Below are positions 17,397-26,518 of a DNA stretch of 40,708 bases, piece by piece (the first letter of the stretch is position 1; every line of letters starts with the position of its first letter). This DNA comes from Planctomycetota bacterium (GTDB lineage Bacteria; Planctomycetota; Planctomycetia; Planctomycetales; Planctomycetaceae). The stretch lies in the NCBI GenBank assembly GCA_003670925.1, contig QWQG01000028.1, positions 1 through 40,708 on the forward strand, read 5' to 3'. Position numbers and translations under genes: made by a program. The notes under the pieces are model-generated. The model saw only the letters and a list, made by a program, of their open reading frames with translations, made no database searches and was not told where the DNA came from.

Positions 17397-18995
17397 CTAC
17401 TGCCCACTCAAAGATTGGTCTCGCAAAGCACTGTCGAAATCGGTGTCGCGGGTTGACTCAAGACCACCGGAAAGGACATATCCATCGATCATGGCTGCTG
17501 CCCGGGCGAGGTCAACTTGGGCAGCGACGTACGCGATGTTGGAATCAAAATACGTACGCCGCACAATCAGTACTTGCAGGAAATCAAACTCCCCTACCAC
17601 ATAAGCAGACTCTGTCAGTTCAAGGGTCTCTTGAGCACGAGGAAGAATCTCCTGTTCATATTGCAACACAGTTGCGGCAGACACTTCGAAGTGACTCCGG
17701 GCTTCAGCAAACCGTGATTGAATTGCGTTTTCAGTGCGGCGGATGTCCTGCGATGCCCGACAGAACTCCGCATGTGCAGCCGCAATATTTCCCTGATTTT
17801 TGTTGTGGATGGGAACAGGCAAGCTAAGCTGCGTGTTAATCATGCCGGATCCGGTACCGTTGTCGTGCCCGGCACCGAGCATCAATGACAGATTTGGGAT
17901 TGCTTGAGCCTGTTGACGATCCAGATTTGCGCGAGCCCTTGCACATCTCGCACGGGCTCCCTGAAGTTCAGGGCTAGACGAAAGGATCTGCCCCTGAATC
18001 GCATTCCAATCGCGATCGGCAGTCGCGACGGACAGTTTTCCATCTAGTGTGCCCGGCTCTAAATTCGGCATGCCGGAGACTGCCATAAGTTGCGTCCACG
18101 ATCCTCGAAACGCAGCATCGGCGTTGCGGCGTTGCAATTGAACTTCTTTCAGTTGAATCTCTGCCTGAAGGACTTCCGGCCGAGTCCCCTCTTTGGCACG
18201 CATCCGCGACTCGGCCACCCCAACACCTTTTTCCGCGACTGTCTCAAACGCGATTGCCAACTCTTTTCGCCGCTGAGCAGCAAGCGCTTCGTAGAATCGT
18301 TGACGCACATCGGTCAACACCCGTTTACGTTGTGTTTCAACTTCCCAAAGCTGTGACTGAATCTCCTGATTAAGCACCGACTGATTCTTCCTCAGTTTGT
18401 CGCCCATTACGATGTCTTGTTCGATGTACGCAAGATGCTGATCCGTTCCGGCGTCGGCCAACTGTTGCCCTTGGTAGCCCAGTATGGGGTTCGGCTTTCG
18501 CCCCACCTGATTGCGATAGCCGAAAGCTTTCTGTGCCGATGCTGATGCCTCTAGAATGGCTGGGTTCTGTTGCAACGCAGTAGCTTCCAAGGCAGCGAGT
18601 GACCACCTGACTGACTCGGTACTTGACGACGATTGAGCGTTGTGAGCGCCTTCCTCGGGGGGAGTGACGGGCAATACGTCACTGCCTTGTTGCTCCTCAA
18701 ACCCCACCGGCAGAATACGGTCAGCAGGCAGGTTTTCACTGCTCTCAGATTCCACAGATTTACATGTGGAGTCATTCCATGTTTGAGGGGACTTCGAAGT
18801 CGGCACCACAGTCACATTTCGACTGGTCGTTGATTCCATAGTCAAGGCTGGACGATAAGACGGCGGTACGCGCGACCGCGATGTTGAACATCCGGACACA
18901 AATACCACCACGGCAAGACACACTGCCGGAAGCGTTCCCTGCATAGCTACCGTCAGGATCAGCGTTTGAGTTGTTCCGAAACGGTACCGAATCAT
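17397..18995 (-). CDS. TolC family outer membrane lipoprotein (CusC/CzcC-like)
   Basis: An outer membrane efflux protein of about 530 residues. The N-terminus has a lipoprotein signal ending in FVSGC, so the mature protein would start at a lipidated Cys. Two TolC/OEP repeats follow: a first helical hairpin (VRWSLAALEATALQQNP to the RFYEALAAQRR region) and a second (ELQGARARCARARANLDRQQ to YVVGEFDFLQVL). Between them the motif LRKNQSVLNQEI is typical of CusC/CzcC-like proteins that pair with RND metal or drug pumps. No RND pump or adaptor gene is adjacent, so this is an orphan channel here. The frame is open to an ATG at 19064, but the ATG at 18995 gives a better signal peptide; 18944 is also possible. 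Confidence 0.9.
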   Translation of the reverse strand: MIRYRFGTTQTLILTVAMQGTLPAVCLAVVVFVSGCSTSRSRVPPSYRPALTMESTTSRNVTVVPTSKSPQTWNDSTCKSVESESSENLPADRILPVGFEEQQGSDVLPVTPPEEGAHNAQSSSSTESVRWSLAALEATALQQNPAILEASASAQKAFGYRNQVGRKPNPILGYQGQQLADAGTDQHLAYIEQDIVMGDKLRKNQSVLNQEIQSQLWEVETQRKRVLTDVRQRFYEALAAQRRKELAIAFETVAEKGVGVAESRMRAKEGTRPEVLQAEIQLKEVQLQRRNADAAFRGSWTQLMAVSGMPNLEPGTLDGKLSVATADRDWNAIQGQILSSSPELQGARARCARARANLDRQQAQAIPNLSLMLGAGHDNGTGSGMINTQLSLPVPIHNKNQGNIAAAHAEFCRASQDIRRTENAIQSRFAEARSHFEVSAATVLQYEQEILPRAQETLELTESAYVVGEFDFLQVLIVRRTYFDSNIAYVAAQVDLARAAAMIDGYVLSGGLESTRDTDFDSALRDQSLSGQ

Positions 18996-19207
18996 GGGGC
19001 AATTCCATCCGTGGTAGAGGGCGCATTGAAGACGGACTACAGCCAATCCCCCATTCAGATTCATCGGACAAATCGAAACTAGCCATACAATTGGACTAAC
19101 GAAATCTCAGTTTTTACGCTTTTTTTGTCAGGAGAATCGTCAGAGACCGTACAAACGCCCCCAATCCTCGCTTCGTGAAATCGCCAGAAGTCAGGAGACT
19201 TGTGTGA

Positions 19208-19314
19208 GACAATTGGCGAGCGGCATGCCTCAGCTTGCCGGTATAAAAACGAGGCACGATGAGGGCTCACGCCGCTTCGCTCGGCGGACTCATTGCTGGC
19301 CGCGTGGAAGGATA
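19208..19314 (+). repeat. Left copy of a ~107 bp inverted repeat flanking the WD40 gene
   Basis: This segment is the reverse complement of 24383-24488 with about nine differences by eye. It runs from GACAATTGG to GCGTGGAAGGATA and contains an internal hairpin-forming CGCCGCTTCGCTCGGCGG. Both copies also have an open frame beginning MSPHR on their outward strand, a shadow of the repeat. Together they bracket about 5.1 kb holding an IS630 relic and the WD40 gene. Likely a genome-dispersed repeat or the ends of a dead mobile element. Confidence 0.85.
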
Positions 19315-19331
19315 ACTGGCAGCAGTTACCC

Positions 19332-19628
19332 CTAAATGGAAACCATCTGCAGCGAAACTTGACGAGTGCGACTGGTCAAAGTCAGGTTACAGGGCAGTCC
19401 GAGTGCGTGCTTCGAGGAATTCACATTAAACTCAACCACATCCAGCAGTTTCTCCGTAAACTGTGCTGCAACGGTGAATGTCTTGATTGCGTGCGGTTGC
19501 AAGCCGTTGGCAAGCCAAACCCGCAAGATTGTGCCTTTCTTGACACCCACCGCTTTAGCCATGTTGCCTCCCCAACATTGGGTCGCAATGGCGAGTGATT
19601 CCAATGTCGGCCGCCTTACACTCAACAT
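19332..19628 (-). pseudogene. IS630 family transposase relic
   Basis: A roughly 98-codon reverse-strand fragment matching the helix-turn-helix to DDE transition of IS630 transposases: NMAKAVGVKKGTILRVWLA, then GLQPHAIKTFTV, FTEKLLDVVEF and SSKHALGL. In intact elements the next stretch is VDEKSQIQALDRTQP with the first catalytic Asp; here it reads CNLTLTSRTRQVSLQM, so the Asp and several residues are lost. The N-terminal DNA-binding domain and the remaining DDE core are absent. It is joined directly behind the WD40 stop codon (11 bp) and ends just inside the left inverted repeat. Confidence 0.75.
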
Positions 19629-19638
19629 AACTTTAGAC

Positions 19639-22600
19639 TTACTGGGCATTGACCGGAATAGCCAAACGAATGAGCCGCGGATCATTTCCGCCAACAAGGA
19701 CTTCGAGGTTATCCGGAGCGTATGCGACGGAATAGCCTGCCGACAAAGGCAACTGAACGTGATAACGAAGTTGTCCATTCGTGGAATCCCACAGGCATAC
19801 GTGTGACGATCCATCGATCGTTGCCATGCGGTTTCCAGCAAGACTGTTTGAAATCCCGACAATGCTTTGAGCGTGCCCGATCCCGCTTCTGGCCAACACG
19901 AGGTCTTTCGGATTCCAAGCATTCCATGCGCGACCGACTCCAGCCGCAAATACTACCGAACCATCGTTCTGGATGGAGACAGTATTGATCCCTTTCAGCG
20001 TGGGGTCAGCGATTGTCTGAGTCTGCTTCCCGATCAGATCCCAAAAGCGGATCGAGCCGTCAAGGCTCCCGCTGACCAATGTGTCCCCTTGTTTGCTGAA
20101 AACGACTGATTTCACTGCGGCCGTATGACCTTCACATGTCGCCTTGAGTTCTCCGGTTACGCCATCCCGGATTTGAATTTTTCGGTCACTGCCAGCGATT
20201 GCCAACAGTTTGCCATCAGGGCTAAAATCCGCGCGATAAACAATGCCCGACGGCACTTCGAAAGTCCGTCGAGGAATCGATGAAGCGGCGAGCCAGCGTT
20301 TGATCGTTCTGTCTTTCGAAAGACTAAACAACTGACGATCGTCATCCGGGACTGCGAGGCCGACGATCACGTCGGTGTGCCCGCTGGCCGTTTGCGTCAA
20401 TGTCCATGCCGACTGTCCGTTGACGATGCTCAAACCACACATCCTCAGGATGTGATCGTTCCCTGAGACGATGAGTTTGCGTCCGCCCTGAACGATAGCC
20501 ACACAAGTCAGCGGTACCGGACAATCCCACGTAGTCTCTGTGCCGGCTGCAAGGTCCCACACGTGAACTTTTTGGTTCTCGCATCCGACAGCGAGATGAT
20601 GTCCATCCTCGCTGAGACTCAGGGCGCGAACTGGCCCTGACCCGGTCCATTGCTTGTCGGACTGCATCGTCGCGACTGATCGGCGCTGCACAACTGGGCT
20701 ACCGTCAGAAGTAAAGAATGACTGGCCCTCAGGTGAAAACTGGATGTGCAACACGGGCTTGTCGCCAATCGATACTAACGCGGTAACGGCCGGAGTCCAA
20801 CGCTTCACAGTCCTGTCTGCACCGCTGGAAATCACGGTGGATCCATCGCTGGACATGGCCGAGGACAACACGGCCCCGGCATGACCGACGAGCCGTTCTG
20901 TTTGTTTGCCGGTCATACCATCCCATACGTAAACGGATCCGTCTTCGCCCGCCGTTGAGTAGGCACTCCCCGTTTGATTGGTTGCCACGCCCCGCAGATT
21001 CACAGTTCCCGTGACTGTCAGCACCGGTGCTGCAGCCTGGACGGCATTGTCTCCGTTGTCAGCCGGAAGATCCCAGACTATGAAACGTTTGTCGTCGGTT
21101 GTCACCGACATCTTTTTCCCATCACCTGTCACAGCCACGCTGTTGATAGGTGAATTGACTGGCGCCCAAACGCCAAGCTCTTTGCCCGACGTGGCATTCC
21201 ATAACCGCGTCGTCTGATCGATTCCGGCCGACAGGAAGCGGTTGCCGTCCGGTGTCCACTGGACAGCTGTCACACTGCCCGTATGCCCTTTAAAAACGCG
21301 TTTGAGGCTTCGACTGAAAAGGTATCCATTGTTGTCAGCGCCGGCGCCAGCGATGAGCGGCAAGTTCATGCCAACCGCCAAATCACCTGTAACCGCAGGA
21401 GCAATGATTTCCTCAAGAAGCGAACCATCGTCGCCAGAATACACCCGGATTTTCTTATCAACGCACGAGATCGCCCAATGCCCGTCGGACGTAGCGGCTA
21501 AACCCATCACCGCTGCTGGCGTGGTCAGTGTCCGGACAGCTATGCCGTCCGCGAGGTTCCAGATAAGGACAGTCGCTTGGGAAAACAATGGATCGCCGCC
21601 TGACGCCACTTGCGTGCCGTTCGCGCGAACGGCGACGAAACGCAGTGCTGTTCCACTGCCGGAAAACGGACGGATCAGTTCGCCCTTCGTGTTCCAGAGT
21701 TTCGCGGTCTTGTCTTCACCGCACGTCACAAGATGGCTCCCATCAGGAGTCAGAGCCAAGTCATGAACTTTGACTTCATCGCCGAGCATGATACTTTCGG
21801 CAGAGATCGAACTGAAAGTCAGATTACCGTCCACTCCCCCCGTCACAAAACCTTGAAGAGAAGGCGTCAGGCGGACGGCTTTGAGGGCAGCCTTTGCGGC
21901 GGGGAAACGCTGCAACTCACGCCCTGTCGTGGTGTCCCAAATACGCACAATCAGATCTTCGCCGGTCGTCGCGATCCGCTTTGAGTGCGATACAAAGTCA
22001 GAAGCTGTGATCGGCGAAGCCTGAGTCAGCACTTTGACTTCACCGGACGCGGCCGTCCAAATCCGCAATGTCTTGTCGAGACTACTGGAGACAATCGTCG
22101 TCGAATCGGCAGAAACGGTGACTCCGGTCACTTGTCCCTGATGCCCAGAATAAGTCTGAGCTTGGACGCCGTCGGCGACATTCCAGCGGCGCACAGACGC
22201 ATCCGCCCCACCGCTGATCACACTCGCACCATCCGGTGTAAACGCCACGGCAAGCACTGCCCCCGCATGTCCAGCCAAGACGCGGGGCATCTCATCGCCT
22301 TTCCACAACTTCACCGCTCCGTCGGAACCTGCGGTTGCCAGTTCACCGCTCTGCGGATGAATGGCGATGGCATGGATGGCTCCGGAATGGCCCATTTGCT
22401 GCTGCTGTTTTTCAACGCCGTCCGGGAACAACCAACTCTGCCATTTGCCTGTGCTTGTACCCGTTACTAGCAGCTTGTCGTCCGCACTGATTGCTAGCGA
22501 TGTCACTGGACCTGTGGTGCTCTTCCAACTAAGAATCTGCTCGTGGTTCTCAAGATTGTAGACGCGAATAAATTCGTCGAGGCCGGCCGCGATCAGCTGC

Positions 22601-24135
22601 TTTCCATCGTGAGTAACGGCGAGTGCCGAAATCGCCTGCTCATGGGACTTCAAGGTTGTCTGAGTCGGAGTTGGTAATGTCCAAATCTTTACCGTGCCAT
22701 CCGCGCCTGAAGATGCCACTCGTTCGCCGTCACCGAGGAAGTGCAATCCCGTGACGGCCCCCAAGTGGGCGCCCAAAGTGGAAATCATGGCTCCCTGATC
22801 CATATTTCGAATCTGGATCTCACCTGCCAGATCGCCAACACCCAGTAACTTTCCGTTCGACGACAGCGAAAGTGATTGAATCGGCTGAGGAAAATCTTGC
22901 ACGGCAAATTTTGGCTGCCCATCACGCACCGTACTGACACGAACTGTTTTGTCGAGACTGCCGGTCACCAGCAACTCTCCATCTAAAGTCAACGCAACAG
23001 CCGCCACTGGTTGACTATGGCCGCGAACTGGTGCCATGGTCGCAGGAACTTCCCAAAGTCGCACAGACCCGTCGAGGCCGCTGCTGAGCACGAGTGAATT
23101 TGACGGATGAAAGCTCAGGTCGTTGACGGCCCCGGTATGACCCGCAAGCACTGGGCCGGGCATGCCATCAACCGTTTTCCACAACTGGATCGTGCCGAGT
23201 TCCGCACCAGATGCCGCCCATGCGCCATCATGCGATAGGCCGGCGGAAAAAATACGCCCGACTTGTCCAGACAGGGTCCGCACCGGCTGGCCGTCACTCA
23301 ATTGCGAAATCTGGAGGATCTGATCGTATCCCCCGCTAATCACAAATCTGTTGTCACCAGAAATCGCGACGATCGGAACCGCATCATTGTGCCCCGAGAG
23401 ATTCTGTCCTGGTTTTGGAGGCCAGTTGACCCGGCGAATCGCTCCATCCAAACCGCCGAGAACAAGCTGAGATCCCGCGGCTGGAACTCCCAGACTGGCC
23501 GATGGGCTCGCGTACACCACGCCACCCAGTTGAGCGTTATCGACGTTCCAGTCTCGCAGTGTTCCGTCTGCAGACGCGCCGATGACTGACTTCGTGGCCT
23601 GCATCCAGCCAACTCCAACCAACGGCGATGTCGCTCCTGCGTAATTGCGTACAAGGCGTCCTGCCACGGGATCCCACAAACTGATGACATTCGATTCATC
23701 GCCGCTTAACAGCGTTGTGCCGTCACGCGAAATCGCGATAGTTGTCGGAACACCAGGAACGCCAGTAAAATCCAAAAGGGGACGGGGGATCGGAACGTCC
23801 GAGACGACGATCTGTTTTCCGGTACCAGCCGTAATGATCTGCTGTCCATCCGGTGAAACTGCAAGAGTCAAAATTGCACCATCATGCCACACGCCACTTG
23901 ACAGAAGTTGCCCTGTCGCACGTGACCACGTTTTGAGTGTACCCGAGGTGTCCCCACTGAACAACATCTTCCCGTCCGGTGAATAGCCGACGGCGTGAAT
24001 CGGTGACGAGTGTCCTGCGAGATATTGAATGGGACTCGGAGGGACAGTTTGTGCCAGCACACAACTTGCGGTCAGCGAAGTCACTCCAGAGATGAACCAC
24101 AACCAGCATCGCCTTGGGATCGTCTGGATTGACAT
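19639..24135 (-). CDS. Giant exported WD40 protein with 35 blades
   Basis: From the ATG at 24133-24135 this is a 1,498-residue protein with a signal peptide (SIQTIPRRCWLWFISGVTSL, Ala-Gln cleavage region). The frame extends 30 codons upstream to 24225, but that part is not signal-like. The rest is WD40 repeats alone: I count 35, each about 40-43 residues with the usual GH, SPDG, SGG-D and LW positions, enough for five seven-bladed propellers. No haem, DUF1549, kinase or enzyme domain is visible, unlike many planctomycete WD40 proteins. It should be an exported scaffold for protein complexes. Codon use is like the neighbours. Flanked by inverted ~107 bp repeats. Confidence 0.95.
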   Translation of the reverse strand: MSIQTIPRRCWLWFISGVTSLTASCVLAQTVPPSPIQYLAGHSSPIHAVGYSPDGKMLFSGDTSGTLKTWSRATGQLLSSGVWHDGAILTLAVSPDGQQIITAGTGKQIVVSDVPIPRPLLDFTGVPGVPTTIAISRDGTTLLSGDESNVISLWDPVAGRLVRNYAGATSPLVGVGWMQATKSVIGASADGTLRDWNVDNAQLGGVVYASPSASLGVPAAGSQLVLGGLDGAIRRVNWPPKPGQNLSGHNDAVPIVAISGDNRFVISGGYDQILQISQLSDGQPVRTLSGQVGRIFSAGLSHDGAWAASGAELGTIQLWKTVDGMPGPVLAGHTGAVNDLSFHPSNSLVLSSGLDGSVRLWEVPATMAPVRGHSQPVAAVALTLDGELLVTGSLDKTVRVSTVRDGQPKFAVQDFPQPIQSLSLSSNGKLLGVGDLAGEIQIRNMDQGAMISTLGAHLGAVTGLHFLGDGERVASSGADGTVKIWTLPTPTQTTLKSHEQAISALAVTHDGKQLIAAGLDEFIRVYNLENHEQILSWKSTTGPVTSLAISADDKLLVTGTSTGKWQSWLFPDGVEKQQQQMGHSGAIHAIAIHPQSGELATAGSDGAVKLWKGDEMPRVLAGHAGAVLAVAFTPDGASVISGGADASVRRWNVADGVQAQTYSGHQGQVTGVTVSADSTTIVSSSLDKTLRIWTAASGEVKVLTQASPITASDFVSHSKRIATTGEDLIVRIWDTTTGRELQRFPAAKAALKAVRLTPSLQGFVTGGVDGNLTFSSISAESIMLGDEVKVHDLALTPDGSHLVTCGEDKTAKLWNTKGELIRPFSGSGTALRFVAVRANGTQVASGGDPLFSQATVLIWNLADGIAVRTLTTPAAVMGLAATSDGHWAISCVDKKIRVYSGDDGSLLEEIIAPAVTGDLAVGMNLPLIAGAGADNNGYLFSRSLKRVFKGHTGSVTAVQWTPDGNRFLSAGIDQTTRLWNATSGKELGVWAPVNSPINSVAVTGDGKKMSVTTDDKRFIVWDLPADNGDNAVQAAAPVLTVTGTVNLRGVATNQTGSAYSTAGEDGSVYVWDGMTGKQTERLVGHAGAVLSSAMSSDGSTVISSGADRTVKRWTPAVTALVSIGDKPVLHIQFSPEGQSFFTSDGSPVVQRRSVATMQSDKQWTGSGPVRALSLSEDGHHLAVGCENQKVHVWDLAAGTETTWDCPVPLTCVAIVQGGRKLIVSGNDHILRMCGLSIVNGQSAWTLTQTASGHTDVIVGLAVPDDDRQLFSLSKDRTIKRWLAASSIPRRTFEVPSGIVYRADFSPDGKLLAIAGSDRKIQIRDGVTGELKATCEGHTAAVKSVVFSKQGDTLVSGSLDGSIRFWDLIGKQTQTIADPTLKGINTVSIQNDGSVVFAAGVGRAWNAWNPKDLVLARSGIGHAQSIVGISNSLAGNRMATIDGSSHVCLWDSTNGQLRYHVQLPLSAGYSVAYAPDNLEVLVGGNDPRLIRLAIPVNAQ

Positions 24136-24382
24136 TAATGCTTGGCCTCTCGGAACGGAGTCAACACGAGAACACAGCCGGTCATGGCTACTGAACGGCA
24201 ACTCATACAACGTCGCAGCCCGCAAATTTTAATGAAGTGTTGCAGTTGTCCACAACATAATACCCATAAATTGTTCCCAAACAAGCGTTGATTCCACCGA
24301 GGCCCGAATGGCAATTAAACTCAACTCCCATCAGTGCAGCGGCAGACGGTTGAGTGTGAGTTTTAAATACCGCTCGCGTTCT

Positions 24383-24488
24383 TATCCTCCACGCGGCCAC
24401 AAATGAGTCCGCCGAGCGGAGCGGCGTGAGCCCTCATCGTACCACGTTTTTGTACCGGCAAGCTGACGCATGCCGCTCTCCAATTGTC
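24383..24488 (-). repeat. Right copy of the ~107 bp inverted repeat
   Basis: Reverse complement of 19208-19314 at roughly 91-92% identity by eye, with one single-base indel near the TCCACGCGGCC end. It lies about 250 bp upstream of the WD40 start and 330 bp before the glutamyl-tRNA synthetase gene. Confidence 0.85.
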
Positions 24489-24816
24489 GCACTCATTACA
24501 GCGCGGAGTCTAGTTCCAAATCTTTGCCGTAGGTGTGCCGTGGGGGGAGCTGTCTCGACCGAAAAGGCGTCTCGGGAAAATCGCCGTTTGTGTCTCGAGC
24601 TGGTAGCAGGCCCACACCACCGTCACGACAACATTGAACAGGTTACCAACAACGGCGAATGTCTTACAGGGCCCTTATTTCTTCGCATATGGAACAAGCA
24701 TTGGCCGCTAGTCTCTGTCTCCGTGCTTGACTACAATCCCGCCTGCTGAAACACGCGGCGGCAGGCGAGACAACTTACCGGCTCGCTATTTTTCTGAAGG
24801 GGGGGAGATTTGCTCG
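24489..24816. other. Intergenic region upstream of gltX
   Basis: No credible gene in 328 bp. A 7 bp GC-rich hairpin (CGCCTGC 24740-24746, GCAGGCG 24761-24767) lies about 50 bp before the gltX ATG with no T tract. It could influence translation but nothing identifies a T-box or other known leader. Confidence 0.4.
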
Positions 24817-26397
24817 ATGACCGTTCGAACTCGATTTGCGCCTAGTCCCACCGGATACATGCATATTGGTGGGATGCGTACGGCGTTATTTAACTGGCTC
24901 TGGGCTCGCCACAATCATGGTCAGTTTATTCTGCGAATCGATGATACCGATGAACAACGGAATCTGCAGGAAGCGTTGGGACCGATTCTAGATGCGTTTC
25001 GCTGGCTGGGACTTGACTGGGACGAGGGCCCGGAGATCGGAGGGCATCATGGACCATATTTTCAATCACAGCGGCGTCATTTGTACGATGCGGCACTTCG
25101 CCAGCTTTTGGACGCCGGCAGTGCCTATCGCGACTTTGAATTGCCAGTCGATACACAGGCTCAGCGTGAAGCAGCCGAGAAGGATAAAAGCGTCTACATT
25201 AGCAGCCGCGCGTCGCTCCAACTGACAGCAGCTCAGGTGGCCACGTACCTCGCCGATGGGCGTTCATGCGTCATCCGACTGTTGATTCCTCGCAACGAGA
25301 AAGTTGTGATGAACGATCACATCCGGGGCACGGTCGAATTCGATTGCGGTCTGATGCCGGACCCTGTTATCGCCCGAAACGACGGATCACCGCTCTACAA
25401 CTTCGCCACAGTCGTAGATGACGCGGAAATGGAAATCACGCACGTTATTCGCGCTGAAGAACATCTTTCGAATACGCCGATCCAGATTCTGCTACACCGC
25501 GCGTTGGGAAATAGAACACCGGAATGGGCGCATGTGCCTTACGTCGCATCTCCCGGCAGCAAGGAGAAAATGAGCAAGCGCAAGATTGATAAATACCGTA
25601 CCAGCCCGCAGTTTCAAAAATTATTCGAACTAGCTGACCAAGTGCTGAGCCGCATTGGGATCGATTCAAAACCGAATGCGTTGTCGCCGGTGATGGTGGC
25701 GTATTATCGCCAAGTTGGTTTTCTGCCCGCTGGCGTCTTGAATGCACTTGTGCGCCTGGGTTGGTCGCTCGACGATCAAACAGAATTTTTGTCACTGACG
25801 GAGATGAAACAGAAATTCACACTGGATCGCGTCATTAAGAGCGCCGCTGGTTTAGATCCGGACAAGCTCTTGAGTTTTCAGTCGCATTGGATGAGTGAAC
25901 TACCCGCGAAGGAGAAGCTCTCAGGGTGTCTGTGGATGCTAAAACAGGCCCATTTGATTCACGATGAAGACGATCAAGAGACACAGGCAAAAGTGGCCCG
26001 TGTCATCGAACTAGCCGCTGATCGTCTGCGTGTCTTTGGCGATATCTTCCAGTTAGATGAATTTTTCGTGGCTGACGACGAACTCAAGCTTGACGATAAA
26101 AATTTCCAGAAACGCGTCGTAAAATCGGAGCACGCCGTTGTGCTGCTCCACGACCTGCGGGGGCGACTAAGTGATCTCGCAATCTTTACCGCAGAGCCAC
26201 TGCACGAGCTCTTGCAGTCATTTGCGGCCGAAAAACAGGTGAAAATCGGCGATCTATTTCCAACTCTGCGTTTGTGCGTTACCGGCAAAGTTCAGGGTGC
26301 GGACTTGTTTGGGTCACTTGAACTCCTCGGTAAGACCTGTGTGCTCAGCAGACTTCAGCGTGCCATCGGACACGCTGAATCACAGCGCATGATCTAG
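24817..26397 (+). CDS. gltX: Glutamyl-tRNA synthetase
   Basis: A 526-residue class I aminoacyl-tRNA synthetase that charges tRNA(Glu). The HIGH motif is HIGG (16-19) within FAPSPTGYMHIGG, and the KMSKS motif is KMSKR (251-255). The C-terminal helical anticodon-binding domain ends with LFGSLELLGKTCVLSRLQRAI, as in bacterial GluRS. I chose the ATG at 24817 because a purine-rich GAAGGGGGGGAG lies 10-12 nt upstream and the catalytic domain begins at once; the upstream in-frame start adds 30 unlikely residues. Directly after KMSKR there is an insertion of about 35 residues before the conserved LNALVRLGWS, lengthening the usual short loop. Confidence 0.96.
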   Translation: MTVRTRFAPSPTGYMHIGGMRTALFNWLWARHNHGQFILRIDDTDEQRNLQEALGPILDAFRWLGLDWDEGPEIGGHHGPYFQSQRRHLYDAALRQLLDAGSAYRDFELPVDTQAQREAAEKDKSVYISSRASLQLTAAQVATYLADGRSCVIRLLIPRNEKVVMNDHIRGTVEFDCGLMPDPVIARNDGSPLYNFATVVDDAEMEITHVIRAEEHLSNTPIQILLHRALGNRTPEWAHVPYVASPGSKEKMSKRKIDKYRTSPQFQKLFELADQVLSRIGIDSKPNALSPVMVAYYRQVGFLPAGVLNALVRLGWSLDDQTEFLSLTEMKQKFTLDRVIKSAAGLDPDKLLSFQSHWMSELPAKEKLSGCLWMLKQAHLIHDEDDQETQAKVARVIELAADRLRVFGDIFQLDEFFVADDELKLDDKNFQKRVVKSEHAVVLLHDLRGRLSDLAIFTAEPLHELLQSFAAEKQVKIGDLFPTLRLCVTGKVQGADLFGSLELLGKTCVLSRLQRAIGHAESQRMI

Positions 26398-26518
26398 TCT
26401 TTGTCAGATTGTTACCGCGTCGTGATTTCTGACACGGCACGGTTAACAGCTCACGCCGATCGGCTTAAGATGCTGGGTTGATAGATCAGCACGGTGGCAA
26501 TTGATAGAAAGTAAATTC

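Noticed and set aside
19639-24135. Tandem DNA repeats or a CRISPR-like array
   Set aside because: The periodicity is at protein level (WD40, about 42 residues); the DNA units are too diverged, and no identical short repeats with spacers occur anywhere in the window.
24203-24400. 65-codon reverse frame upstream of the WD40 gene
   Set aside because: Cys/Gly-rich but with no ribosome-binding site, no motif, and part of it lies in the inverted repeat.
24426-24749. 107-codon forward frame starting MSPHR
   Set aside because: Its first part is the inverted repeat itself; a similar frame starts at the left copy, so it is repeat-derived and not a gene.
24740-24767. GC-rich hairpin before gltX as a T-box or terminator
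   Set aside because: Only a 7 bp stem with no T run and no T-box consensus sequence nearby.
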